Below are positions 55,726-64,000 of a DNA stretch of 64,000 nucleotides, in pieces. The notes beneath the pieces are model-generated. The model did not search any database. It was not told where the DNA came from and was given only the letters and a program-made list of their open reading frames with translations. A program made the position numbers and the translations under genes. The stretch's first letter is position 1. Every line of letters starts with the position of its first letter. Source of the stretch: Acidobacteriota bacterium (GTDB taxonomy: Bacteria; Acidobacteriota; Thermoanaerobaculia; Multivoradales; Multivoraceae); assembly GCA_026707545.1 (NCBI GenBank), contig JAPOWR010000002.1:310001-374000 (forward strand), read 5' to 3'.

Positions 55726-57053
55726 TTGGCGCCGTCCGCCGCGCGACGGCTCTCGAGCAGCTCCGGGGCCGCGGCGGCGAGGAAGGCGTCGACGCCGTCC
55801 TGGCCGATCTCGATCGCGACCGCGCGCAGGCCGACGACCGGGAGGTGGCTCAGGCGCTTCGCCATGACGGCGGTCCATTCCCTGAGCGCCGCTCGCTCGC
55901 CCTCGGAGATGTCCTTCAGGTCGCTCTGCAACAGACGGTCGAGGTTCGTGCCCAGTGAGTCCTGATACTTCGCGCCGATCGCCCGGATGGCGCCGGCGAC
56001 CGACCGGGTCGCCATCGCCTCGCGGAACGCGTCGAGTTCCTCGTCGATCAGGACCCTGGCCTCGGCGGTGCGCTCGCGCCGGTCGCGCAGGGTCTGCTGA
56101 GCCAGTTCGTTGATCTGGTCCATGCCGATCCGGCGAAGACCGGCTGCACGAGCGTCGGCGGGGGCGACATCGGCCGGAATCGCCATGTCGACGACCAGCG
56201 GCGCGGCCCCGAGCTGTTCCTGGCCGGCGCGGGCAAGGGCGAAGAGACAGGGGCGATCGACCACGGGTTCGGGCGCGCCGGTCGAGAACAGCAACCCCGT
56301 TACGGCCGGCGGTCTGGCGCGGAACGCCTCCAGACCCATCGTCTCGATGGCCGGGGTGGCACTCCGGGAGGAAACCGCCTCAGCCGTTCGTCTGGCGAGG
56401 TCCTCGGCCTTCCCGGCGGTGCGGTTGACGAGAATCAGGGGCACGCCCCGGTCGTGGAGGCGCTCGGTGCAGGTCTCGGTCATCGCCGCCACGCCGACCA
56501 GGGCGACCGGCCCGGCGGAACGGGCCACTTGTTCGCTCAGCAGATCGGCCGCGATCTCGGACAGCGATGTGCGTCCGGCGCCCACACCCGTCTCGCGGTG
56601 GACGCGTTTGCCGGCACGGAGCGCGGATTCGATCACCCGCCTCAGGTCGGAGTCGACGGTCCCGGCGACGGTCGCCTCGTCGAGCGCGTCGCGCAGTTGT
56701 CCGCGGATCTCGCGTTCGCCCGGCTGAGCCGAGTCGAGGCCGGACGCGACGAGATAGAGATGCTCGACGGCGCCTTCGCCCTCCCAGGTCCTGAAGACGC
56801 GTCGCGCCGCACCGGCGCCCGCGACCAGGCGCAGCAACTCCCGGCGGCAGGAAGCGAGCGTGGTCCCCGGTTCGGCGGAGAAGATGAAGGCGACCCGGTT
56901 GCAGGTGGCGAGATAGACCAGCCCTTGAGCGCCGATTCTCTGCCTCAGCCGACGCATTTCGGCCACGCGACGGCTTGCCGGCAGCGTGTACTGAGCGATC
57001 TCCCCGGCGGAGGCGTAGCGCCAGGTCGCCGCGACGACGCAGCAGTTGTCCAT
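55722..57053 (-). CDS. hemA: Glutamyl-tRNA reductase (divergent)
   Basis: 443 residues, first step of C5 tetrapyrrole synthesis: glutamyl-tRNA to glutamate-1-semialdehyde, the HemL substrate. The catalytic Cys51 is in YLATCNRVAF and the segment GLDSAQPGEREIRGQLRDA matches the family. The NADPH-binding loop reads VALVGVAAMTETC, where relatives have GAGEMG, so the Gly-x-Gly-x-x-Gly pattern is lost. The N-terminal WRYASA also departs from the usual NHRTAP. Context (hemL, hemC, hemE) leaves little doubt of identity. Confidence 0.85.
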   Translation of the reverse strand: MDNCCVVAATWRYASAGEIAQYTLPASRRVAEMRRLRQRIGAQGLVYLATCNRVAFIFSAEPGTTLASCRRELLRLVAGAGAARRVFRTWEGEGAVEHLYLVASGLDSAQPGEREIRGQLRDALDEATVAGTVDSDLRRVIESALRAGKRVHRETGVGAGRTSLSEIAADLLSEQVARSAGPVALVGVAAMTETCTERLHDRGVPLILVNRTAGKAEDLARRTAEAVSSRSATPAIETMGLEAFRARPPAVTGLLFSTGAPEPVVDRPCLFALARAGQEQLGAAPLVVDMAIPADVAPADARAAGLRRIGMDQINELAQQTLRDRRERTAEARVLIDEELDAFREAMATRSVAGAIRAIGAKYQDSLGTNLDRLLQSDLKDISEGERAALREWTAVMAKRLSHLPVVGLRAVAIEIGQDGVDAFLAAAAPELLESRRAADGAK

Positions 57054-57104
57054 CGGGCGATTCTGACCTAGTGCGACGCGTGGATTGTCACAGGCGTGTC
57101 AGTG

Positions 57105-58148
57105 TCAGCACCATTCGCGGGTGTTTCGGAGGATCAGATCCGTCAGGGCGTCCAGGTGATCGGGACGGTCGTTGAGACAGGGAATGTAGCGGAGGCGTTC
57201 GCCCCCGGCTTCCTCGAAGTAGCCGCGGTTCTCGACTTCGATCTCCTCGAGCGTCTCGATGCAGTCGGCGGAGAAGCCGGGGCAGGCGACGTCGACCCTA
57301 GTCAGGCCGGCCCGCGGCAGCTCACGCATCAGGGCGTCGGTCTTGGGGCCGATCCACAACTCGCGGCCGAATTGGGACTGGAACGTGCTGATCACGCGAT
57401 CCTGGTCGATGCCGAGTTCGTGAACCAGCAGCCGCGTCGTCTCCAGGCACTGGCACTGGTAGGGGTCGCCGTTGTCGATGTAGCGCTGCGGTACGCCGTG
57501 GTAGGAGAGGACGAGCCGGTCGGGCTCTGTGTCGACCCAGGTCTCGCGGATGCTCGCGGCGAGTGACCGCAGGAAACCCGGGTCGTCGTAGTAGCTGTTG
57601 ATCGTGCGCAGCTCGGGCACCCAGCGCCAGCGGCGGAGTTGCCGGGCGAGCATGTCGATCGTGGATGCCGTGGTGGCGGCCGCGTACTGCGGAAAGAGCG
57701 GGAAGAACAGGAGGCGGGTGCACCCCCTGTTGCGTAGTTCCAGGAGAGCGTTCCTGATCGACGGTTCGCCGTAGCGCATGCCGAGGGCGACGTGGAACTG
57801 TGGTCCCTTCTGGCCGGCCTGCTGCCGAAGCCTGGCGGCGATGCCCTCGACCTGACGGTTGCCGATGACGAGCAACGGCGACCCTTCCTCGGTCCAGATC
57901 TTCCCGTAGAGCCTGGCGACCCGTTGTGGCCGCGTCGTGAGCACGAAGAGATAGAGGATCGGCAGCCACTTCCAGCGCGGCACCTCGGCGATTCGGAGGT
58001 CGCTCAGGAACTGCCGGAGATAGCGGCGGAGGGCTTTCGCCGTCGGCGCCGCCGGGGTGCCGACATTGGCGAGCAGGACACCGATCGCGCGGCGATCCGC
58101 TTCCGCCGGAAGAGTAGGTTCCGGTTCGAAGAGAGAAGTGCCGGCCAA
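57105..58148 (-). CDS. hemH: Ferrochelatase
   Basis: 347 residues inserting Fe(II) into protoporphyrin IX. It starts with GVLLANVGTPAAPTAKALRRYLRQFLSD. The catalytic His is in LVLSYHGVPQRYIDNGDPY, followed by FQSQFGRELWIGPKTD and CPGFSADCIETLEEI. C-terminal cysteines that could hold an iron-sulfur cluster are not arranged in the usual way. TTG start with GGAGG 6 bases upstream. It lies 14 bases after hemF and 51 before hemA. Confidence 0.94.
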   Translation of the reverse strand: MAGTSLFEPEPTLPAEADRRAIGVLLANVGTPAAPTAKALRRYLRQFLSDLRIAEVPRWKWLPILYLFVLTTRPQRVARLYGKIWTEEGSPLLVIGNRQVEGIAARLRQQAGQKGPQFHVALGMRYGEPSIRNALLELRNRGCTRLLFFPLFPQYAAATTASTIDMLARQLRRWRWVPELRTINSYYDDPGFLRSLAASIRETWVDTEPDRLVLSYHGVPQRYIDNGDPYQCQCLETTRLLVHELGIDQDRVISTFQSQFGRELWIGPKTDALMRELPRAGLTRVDVACPGFSADCIETLEEIEVENRGYFEEAGGERLRYIPCLNDRPDHLDALTDLILRNTREWC

Positions 58149-58162
58149 CCCTGACCTCCGCG

Positions 58163-59152
58163 TCAGATCCAGTCGCGACGGACCAGGAAGTCGGAGACGA
58201 GACGCGCCTCCGGTGTGCCGTGCTCGGGTTCGTGGTCGTAGCGCCAGGCGGCGAGCGGCGGCAGCGACGCAAGGATGGACTCGGTGCGGGCCCTCGCCTG
58301 GAGTCCGTAGCGTGTGCCGCGGTCGTAGACCAGGTTGAACTCCACGTAGCGTCCTCTTCGGTAGAGCTGGAAATCGCGCTCGCGTTCTCCGTACGGAAGA
58401 TCCTTGCGACGCTTCAGGATCGGCAGGTAAGCGGGCAGGAAGTGATCGCCGATGCTGCGGGCGAAGGCGAAGCAGCGTTCGAAGCGGTCGAGGTCCGGCG
58501 GGAGCTCGAGCCGGTTCAGATCGTCGAAGAAGAGACCGCCCACGCCGCGCATCTCCTGCCGGTGGGGGAGATAGAAGTAGTCGTCGCAGGCCGCCTTGTA
58601 GCTGCCGTAGAGATCACGGCCATACGGCGCGCAGGCCTCGGCGGCGGTACGGTGCCAATGAACGGCGTCTTCCTCGAAGCCGTAGTACGGGGTCAGATCG
58701 AAGCCGCCCCCGAACCACCAGCCTTCCTCGTCCGCCTGGGCCGCTCCGGCTGGCGGATGGGCGATGAAGAAGCGAATGTTCGCGTGACTGGTCGGCGCGT
58801 ACGGGTTGCGGGGATGGACGATCAACGAGACCGAGGTCGCCTCGAAGGAACGTCCCGCCAGTTCCGGCCGTCGCTCGGTCGCGGCGAGGGGCAGGGAGTC
58901 GCCGCGCGAACGGCTGAAGTTCACGGCGGCCTTCTCGATCACTGGGCCGTCGGTGAGCACTCTGGGCCGAGCGCACCCACCCCGCTCGTTCGTCAGCTCG
59001 CGGGCGTCGAACGGGGTGCCGTCGATCTCGACCAGGGCGGCGCAGATGCGATCCTGGAGCCCGAGAAGGTACGAGGCGACCGCGCCGGCGTCGCCCTGCG
59101 CGTCCCCGGCCGCCGTCGTTTGGCCGGCGTCGGCAACTGGTGCGGGAGTCAC
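58163..59152 (-). CDS. hemF: Oxygen-dependent coproporphyrinogen III oxidase
   Basis: 329 residues. Conserved segments are [50 protein letters not shown] and [19 protein letters not shown]. As the aerobic isozyme it indicates growth in oxygen. The N-terminus has about 25 extra Ala/Gly-rich residues. GTG 59152 overlaps the hemL stop by 4 bases. Confidence 0.95.
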   Translation of the reverse strand: MTPAPVADAGQTTAAGDAQGDAGAVASYLLGLQDRICAALVEIDGTPFDARELTNERGGCARPRVLTDGPVIEKAAVNFSRSRGDSLPLAATERRPELAGRSFEATSVSLIVHPRNPYAPTSHANIRFFIAHPPAGAAQADEEGWWFGGGFDLTPYYGFEEDAVHWHRTAAEACAPYGRDLYGSYKAACDDYFYLPHRQEMRGVGGLFFDDLNRLELPPDLDRFERCFAFARSIGDHFLPAYLPILKRRKDLPYGERERDFQLYRRGRYVEFNLVYDRGTRYGLQARARTESILASLPPLAAWRYDHEPEHGTPEARLVSDFLVRRDWI

Positions 59153-60447
59153 GGTGCCGGGATCTCCGCCAGGGCTTCGCCCACGGCCGTCGCGAAACCA
59201 GCGAGCGCGTCCTCGTCGTGGGCGAGGGACAGGAAGCCGACTTCGTAGGCCGACGGGGCCAGCATGAAGCCGCGCTCGAGCAGCCCCCGGTGAAGCAGGC
59301 CGAAGATCTCCGCCGTGTTCGGGTGGAGGCGGTCGACCCGTCGCGGCAGTTCGCCATCTCCGTAGGCGAGCCAGAAGATCGAACCGCAGCGAACCGTCCG
59401 GTAGGGGTGGCCGCTCGATGCGAGCACCGGGCCGACTTCGCCTTCGAGGCGCGCTCCCAAGGCCTCCATCCGGTTCCAGCCGTCGTTTGCCGTGAGTTCG
59501 CGCAGGGTGGCGAGTCCGGCGGCGACCGCGAGCGGATTCCCGGACAGGGTCCCCGCCTGGTAGACCGGCCCCAGGGGCGAGAGCTGATCCATCAGCCGTG
59601 CCGGACCGCCGTACGCGCCGACCGGCAGGCCGCCCCCGATCACCTTTCCGAGGGTCCAGAGATCAGGCTCGATGCCGAGTTGTGCGCCGACCGTGATCCC
59701 GGGTACCCGAAAGCCGCTCAGCACCTCGTCGAGAATCAGCAGCGCTCCATGTTCGGTGCATCGGCGGCGGAGCCGCTTCAGGAATTCGGGGCGCTGCACC
59801 AGCAGGCCGTTGTTCGCGGGCAGAGGCTCGATGATCGCGGCCGCGAGTTTGCCGCCGTGACGGCGGAAGGCCTCGTCCAGCGCGTCCTCGTCGTCGAGTG
59901 GAAGCACGATCGTGTCGCGGGCGGTCGCCGCCGGGATGCCGGCACTCGATGCAATCCCGAACGTGGCGAGTCCGCTTCCAGCCTCGACGAGCAGCGCGTC
60001 GACGTGGCCGTGATAGCACCCCTCGAACTTCAGCACGAGGTCGCGGCCGGTGCAGCCTCGGGCGAGCCGGATCGCCGATTGGGTGGCCTCGGTGCCGGAG
60101 TTGACGAACCGGATCTTCTCGATGTCGGGGACGAGTTCCTTGACCATCCGCGCCAGGTCGACCTCTCCTTCGTGCGGCGCGGCGAAGGAGGTCCCGCGGG
60201 CGGCGGCTTCCCGCACTGCCTCGACGACCGCGGGATGGCTGTGTCCCAGCACCAGGGGCCCGAAGGAGCCAACGAAGTCGACGTAGCTCCTCCCGTCGAC
60301 CGAGCGCATGACCGCTCCTTCGGCTTCGGCGATGAAGGGAGGCGTGCCGCCGACCGCCCGGTAGGCGCGCACCGGGCTGTTGACGCCGCCGACGAGGTGG
60401 CGCTGCGCCTCCGCCCAGAGATCCTCGCTGCTTCGTGCGGCGCTCAT
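59149..60447 (-). CDS. hemL: Glutamate-1-semialdehyde 2,1-aminomutase
   Basis: 432-residue PLP enzyme that makes 5-aminolevulinate. Motifs are [60 protein letters not shown] and the PLP lysine in [18 protein letters not shown]. The ATG overlaps the hemCD stop (ATGA). The apparent 860-residue frame upstream is a shadow within hemCD. Confidence 0.96.
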   Translation of the reverse strand: MSAARSSEDLWAEAQRHLVGGVNSPVRAYRAVGGTPPFIAEAEGAVMRSVDGRSYVDFVGSFGPLVLGHSHPAVVEAVREAAARGTSFAAPHEGEVDLARMVKELVPDIEKIRFVNSGTEATQSAIRLARGCTGRDLVLKFEGCYHGHVDALLVEAGSGLATFGIASSAGIPAATARDTIVLPLDDEDALDEAFRRHGGKLAAAIIEPLPANNGLLVQRPEFLKRLRRRCTEHGALLILDEVLSGFRVPGITVGAQLGIEPDLWTLGKVIGGGLPVGAYGGPARLMDQLSPLGPVYQAGTLSGNPLAVAAGLATLRELTANDGWNRMEALGARLEGEVGPVLASSGHPYRTVRCGSIFWLAYGDGELPRRVDRLHPNTAEIFGLLHRGLLERGFMLAPSAYEVGFLSLAHDEDALAGFATAVGEALAEIPAP

Positions 60448-62327
60448 CCACTTTCCCTCGGGTCGCGATTCATGGCGCCCACTTCGTCGAGCCACAGGCG
60501 TTCGATGCCGGCGGCGGTCGGTTCCTGTGCGCACTTCACGTTGCCGGCTCCGGCGCTGCGGAGCGCCGCGGCTGTGGCGGCTCCGATCGCCCAGCAGCTT
60601 CCCGGCCAGTCCAGGCCGGAGGCTACAAAGGCGGAAACCGCCGATGGAGCGGTGAAGAGTACGCGGGCATGGGCCGCTTGCCAAGCTTGGGGCCAGTCGA
60701 GATCGTCGTTCGGATGCACGGTGTAGGCCTCCCAGGCCGTGACCTGGCGGCCCGCCGCCTCGAGCTCTTCGACGAGCGGCGCTCCGCCGCGGGCGGAGTG
60801 CGGCACGAACAGCGGGCAACGCGGGTCGAGCACTCTGGCCGCGTAGCGAGCGAAACCTCTGCCGCCTGAGGCCCGCGCGGCCAGGTTCGGCGGCACACCG
60901 GCCGCGAGCAGCGCGCGGGCGGTGCCTTCGCCGAGCGCGCACCACGGCAGCCGGCCCCAGGCAGGTTCGCGCAGGGCGCGCTTTGCTGTGACGCGCGCGG
61001 CGGTCGGCGAGGAGACGAGCAGCCACGGCCACTGGCGGCGGGGCCGGTTCAGGTCGATGCGGTCGGCCGGCCAGGGCGTGTCGAGGATCTCGACCGCGGT
61101 CGCCGGCAGAGCCGCCACCCGGACGGCAGGGCCGAGCCTCCTGGTGAGGCGGCGAACGGTCGTGGAACCCGAAGTCACAATGAGGTCCGGCATGCCGGCG
61201 CCCGTCTGGCCTCGTGGAAGCTCGACACTGACCGCGCCGGCGAGATCCCGTTCGATCCGCCCAGCCAGGGCATCGAGATCGACCTCGCCGTCCTCTACCG
61301 AGGCCTTGGCATGGACGGTTTCCGGCGGTTCGCCGGTACCCGCGCGTTCGCGCCAATCGTCCGCCGCAATCAAGGCATGGACCTCGTCCAGCACCGGCGC
61401 TCCCGGGCCGGTGGGGCGCGCGTCCGCCCAGGCGCCGAACGGTCGCAGACAGCCGCCGCCGAGCCGACCGAGTAGGGAGCGCTCGGCGAAGGCCGCGGCG
61501 CGGCTCGCGGGGTCGTCGAGCGCGGCCATTGCGGGGTGTCCGTCCAGCCGGCCTCCGCGCAGGATCTGCACCGCCAGGGCGCCCTGTCCGGGAGCGCAGG
61601 GCCAGGAGCGAAGGTCGAGGCGGTAGCCACGGATGGCGGCGGCGGCCGCGTCGAGTTCGCCGCTTCGCGCCAGGCGCAAGACGCCCGCCTCCGCCGCCAG
61701 CAGGGCGTCGATCGCACCGCTCAGCAGCCACTCGAGCCGGCGGCCGACGGAGCCGCGGACCGCGCAGCAGACGAGGTCAGGCCGGATCGCCAGCGCGCCA
61801 GCCTGACGCCGTGGGGACGACGTGCCCAGGCGCGCGCCCGAGGGCAGCGGCGCGAAGGCGTCGGCGGCCGCGGCGACGCTCCGGCCGGGAGCGTCCTCGC
61901 CGGCGTCGAGCAGTGTCGCGAGTCGGTGCGCCGGCCTTCTGGCCGGCTTCCGGGGCCTCTGTACCGATGCCGCGTCGCTCACTCTTCCTTCTCGAGCGGT
62001 TTCCCGGCCGGGCGCGAACAGGAGCAGATCGAACGGCCGCTCCCGCTCCGGCACCGCCGCGATCACCAGGTCGGGCTCGTCCTCGACCGGAAGGTCCTTG
62101 AGCGAGTGAACGACAAGGTCAACCGAGCCGTCGCGCAGGGCCGCGGCCAGCTCGCCGGTGAACACGCCCTTGGCCTGGGCGAAGCTGCCCCCGAGGCTGC
62201 GGTCGCCCTGGGAAGACATGGCTCGGACCGCCGTGTCCACGCCAAGTTCTGCGAGCCGCCGGGCGACCAGGTCGGCCTGAATCCGCGCCAGTGGCGTTGC
62301 CCTGGTGCCGATGACGATTGGGGCCAT
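60444..62327 (-). CDS. hemCD: HemC-HemD fusion: hydroxymethylbilane synthase / uroporphyrinogen-III synthase
   Basis: 627 residues. Residues 1-about 355 are HemC: GTRATPLARIQADLVA, HSLKDLP, GTSSPRRQA and the dipyrromethane-cofactor Cys293 in GGGCLRPFG. From about 370 to the end is HemD (TRRLGPAVRVAALP, LLVSSPTAARVTAKRAL, VLFTAPSAVSAF). Between the PERERPFDLLL segment and GARLGTSS there are about 30-35 more residues than usual (about 112-158), including PARRPAHR encoded by palindromic-element copy 3. First gene of the haem operon, divergent from the M2 peptidase gene. Confidence 0.9.
   Translation of the reverse strand: MAPIVIGTRATPLARIQADLVARRLAELGVDTAVRAMSSQGDRSLGGSFAQAKGVFTGELAAALRDGSVDLVVHSLKDLPVEDEPDLVIAAVPERERPFDLLLFAPGRETAREGRVSDAASVQRPRKPARRPAHRLATLLDAGEDAPGRSVAAAADAFAPLPSGARLGTSSPRRQAGALAIRPDLVCCAVRGSVGRRLEWLLSGAIDALLAAEAGVLRLARSGELDAAAAAIRGYRLDLRSWPCAPGQGALAVQILRGGRLDGHPAMAALDDPASRAAAFAERSLLGRLGGGCLRPFGAWADARPTGPGAPVLDEVHALIAADDWRERAGTGEPPETVHAKASVEDGEVDLDALAGRIERDLAGAVSVELPRGQTGAGMPDLIVTSGSTTVRRLTRRLGPAVRVAALPATAVEILDTPWPADRIDLNRPRRQWPWLLVSSPTAARVTAKRALREPAWGRLPWCALGEGTARALLAAGVPPNLAARASGGRGFARYAARVLDPRCPLFVPHSARGGAPLVEELEAAGRQVTAWEAYTVHPNDDLDWPQAWQAAHARVLFTAPSAVSAFVASGLDWPGSCWAIGAATAAALRSAGAGNVKCAQEPTAAGIERLWLDEVGAMNRDPRESG
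61925..61946. repeat. Palindromic element, copy 3, inside hemCD
   Basis: Plus strand reads GGTGCGCCGGCC-TTCT-GGCCGG, identical over 22 bases to the first hairpin of copy 1 (31372-31393). The second, GAA-looped hairpin of copies 1 and 2 is not evident here. It is read in frame by hemCD as PARRPAHR (residues 128-135), in a part of HemC longer than the family norm. Confidence 0.7.
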
Positions 62328-62437
62328 CGGACAAGGATTCTACGGAGCCGAAGTGCGGGGTGCCGGCCCGGACCCTGGAATAGAGTCGAGACGCGGTCCC
62401 GCTGTTTGATGCCTGGAACCGCTGGGGAGGACTCGCC

Positions 62438-64000
62438 ATGTCGCTGACTTCGCTTCAAACTCGACTCCGCACCGTCTACCTGCCTCTGGCCGCTGCTGCT
62501 GCCGTCCCGTTTGCCGGCTGCGCGGGCGAAGCGCGGCCGTCCGCGGCCGAGTTCACGGCGGCGGCCGAGGAGACGATTCTCGAGCACTACTACGACGGCA
62601 GCCGCGCGTCCTGGGTGCAGTCGACGTACATCAACGAGGACACGAACGCCCTGGCCGCCCGTGCCGGAGCGGAGGCGCTGACCCGCGCGATCGACTTCGC
62701 GCAGGAGGCGGCGACCTACGACGCTGCGTCGGAGGCGGACGAGGTGGCGCGCAAGCTCAACCTGCTGCGGGGAGGGCTGACGATAGCCGCGCCGGCCGAC
62801 GAGGTGAAGATCGAGGAACTGAGTCAGATCACGACCAGGATGGAAGCGGCCTACGGCGCTGGCCGGCACTGTCCGAGCGGGCCGGACTCCTGCCGGACGC
62901 TCGACGACCTGGAGGACGTGATCGACAACAGCCGGGACGCCGGCGCGCTGCTCGACGCCTGGGAGGGCTGGCGGACGATCTCGCCGCCGATGAAGGCGGA
63001 CTACCAGCGCTTCGTCGAGCTCTCGAACGAGGGTGCTCGGGGCCTCGGCTACGACGACACGGGCGCGATGTGGCGGTCGGGCTACGACATGGCGCCCGAC
63101 GACTTCGCCGCGGAGACGGATCGTCTCTGGGAGCAGGTCAAGCCGCTCTACGACGACCTGCACTGCCACGTCCGCGCCGAGCTCGCGGAGGAGTACGGTC
63201 CGGGCGTCGTGGATCCCGAGGGCCCGATCCCGGCTCACGTGCTGGGCAACATGTGGGCGCAGACATGGTCCAACGTGTTCGACCTCGCCGCGCCGGAGGC
63301 CGCCGATCCCGGATACGACCTGACGGAGATCCTCCAGGGGCGGCAGACGTCGGAGCGCGAGATGGTCGAGATCGCCGAGGGCTTCTTCACCTCGCTCGGG
63401 ATGGAGGCACTCCCCGACACTTTCTGGCGGCGCTCCCAGTTCCTCCGGCCGCGGGACCGCGACGTCGTCTGTCATGCGAGCGCCTGGCAGCTCGACCTGG
63501 ACGAAGACGTCCGGATCAAGATGTGCATCCAGATCAACGCCGAGGACTTCTCGACGATTCACCACGAACTGGGCCACACCTACTACCAGCTCGGCTACCG
63601 GGAACTGCCGCCCCTGTTCCGCGACAGCGCGAACGACGGGTTCCACGAGGCGCTGGGCGACACGATCTCCCTGTCCGTCACGCCGGGTTACCTCGTCGAC
63701 ATCGGTCTACTTGACGAGGAACCGCCGGCTGAGGCCGACCTCTCCCTGCTCATGCGGATGGCGCTGGACAAGATCGCCTTCCTGCCCTTCGGCCTGCTAG
63801 TCGACCGCTGGCGCTGGGGCGTGTTCTCCGGCGAGACGCCGCCGGAGGAGTACAACGCGGCCTGGTGGCGGTTGCGCGAGCAGTACCAGGGGGTGACCGC
63901 TCCATCGGCGCGAACGGAGGAGGACTTCGACCCCGGCGCCAAGTACCACGTGCCGGGCAACACGCCGTACACGCGCTACTTCCTGGCCCACATCCTCCAG
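62438..64000 (+). CDS. M2-family (angiotensin-converting-enzyme-like) metallopeptidase lipoprotein (3' partial)
   Basis: At least 521 residues, open at the window end. The N-terminus MSLTSLQTRLRTVYLPLAAA continues to a lipobox FAGC at about residue 32, so it is an exported lipoprotein. The zinc site is HHELGH (His376, Glu377, His380), with the third ligand Glu404 in FHEALGD, exactly the M2 gluzincin pattern. It is a dipeptidyl carboxypeptidase acting outside the inner membrane. GGGGAGG 7 bases before the ATG. A 110-base gap separates it from divergent hemCD. Confidence 0.93.
   Translation, partial: MSLTSLQTRLRTVYLPLAAAAAVPFAGCAGEARPSAAEFTAAAEETILEHYYDGSRASWVQSTYINEDTNALAARAGAEALTRAIDFAQEAATYDAASEADEVARKLNLLRGGLTIAAPADEVKIEELSQITTRMEAAYGAGRHCPSGPDSCRTLDDLEDVIDNSRDAGALLDAWEGWRTISPPMKADYQRFVELSNEGARGLGYDDTGAMWRSGYDMAPDDFAAETDRLWEQVKPLYDDLHCHVRAELAEEYGPGVVDPEGPIPAHVLGNMWAQTWSNVFDLAAPEAADPGYDLTEILQGRQTSEREMVEIAEGFFTSLGMEALPDTFWRRSQFLRPRDRDVVCHASAWQLDLDEDVRIKMCIQINAEDFSTIHHELGHTYYQLGYRELPPLFRDSANDGFHEALGDTISLSVTPGYLVDIGLLDEEPPAEADLSLLMRMALDKIAFLPFGLLVDRWRWGVFSGETPPEEYNAAWWRLREQYQGVTAPSARTEEDFDPGAKYHVPGNTPYTRYFLAHILQ

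Noticed and set aside
60448..61731. Long minus-strand extension upstream of hemL
   Set aside because: Low-complexity Arg/Ala/Gly shadow of hemCD in a different frame. HemL begins normally at ATG 60447.
62063..63646. 527-codon minus-strand ORF opposite the M2 peptidase
   Set aside because: Antisense high-GC shadow: no domain, no start site, and the plus strand carries an intact zinc-peptidase frame with signal peptide.

Overview
The window is a dense, GC-rich (by eye, around two thirds G+C), almost fully coding bacterial chromosome segment. Two proteins carry the VWFA-related architecture typical of Acidobacteriota. Together with the O2-dependent haem pathway, many secreted lipoproteins or Ig-like proteins and an ACE-like M2 peptidase, this suggests an aerobic, free-living or host-associated Acidobacteriota lineage. 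That assignment is inference; there is no rRNA or tRNA in the window to anchor it.

Region 1 (1-13914) is one continuous plus-strand amino-acid operon. It runs hisZ(partial)-hisG-D-C-B-H-A-F-IE and continues without a break into trpE-G-D-C-F-B-A. Almost every junction is an overlap of 4 to 23 bases, so histidine and tryptophan synthesis look transcriptionally and translationally tied together.

Region 2 (13915-23110) is accessory. A truncated copy of a secreted Ig-like protein is separated from its full-length paralogue by a vapBC toxin-antitoxin module. An Nramp-like transporter and two tandem VWA proteins follow on the minus strand.

Region 3 (23110-33666) holds an EamA exporter, then a six-gene operon: an ECF sigma factor, a large anti-sigma/FecR/DUF3352-like protein, and two ABC ATPase-permease pairs. 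ArfB, a small lipoprotein and a PQQ-type beta-propeller protein follow.

Region 4 (33667-39061) is the most unusual part. It has an orphan VapB-like antitoxin and a minus-strand cluster of a PD-(D/E)XK coiled-coil protein, a 5'-truncated SBD-HNH (phosphorothioate-dependent) nuclease, two paralogous DPW-repeat membrane proteins and an alpha/beta hydrolase. A beta-barrel outer-membrane protein lies beyond it.

Region 5 (39149-53121) is metabolic. otsB-GH15-GOLPH3-like-methyltransferase (minus) diverges from otsA-RdhA-like-msrP (plus). Then come an AmpG-like MFS protein, a PspC protein, glcD-glcE without glcF, and an aldehyde dehydrogenase.

Region 6 (53210-62327) is a minus-strand haem operon, hemCD(fusion)-hemL-hemF-hemH-hemA-hemE-hemY, lacking only hemB. 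It diverges from an M2 peptidase lipoprotein that runs off the window.

A short palindromic element (core GGTGCGCCGGCC-YTCT-GGCCGG) occurs at least three times: twice between genes, and once in frame inside the HemC part of hemCD, where HemC is longer than usual. No gene-free stretch exceeds about 230 bases. I found no CRISPR array, tRNA, rRNA, IS transposase or replication origin.
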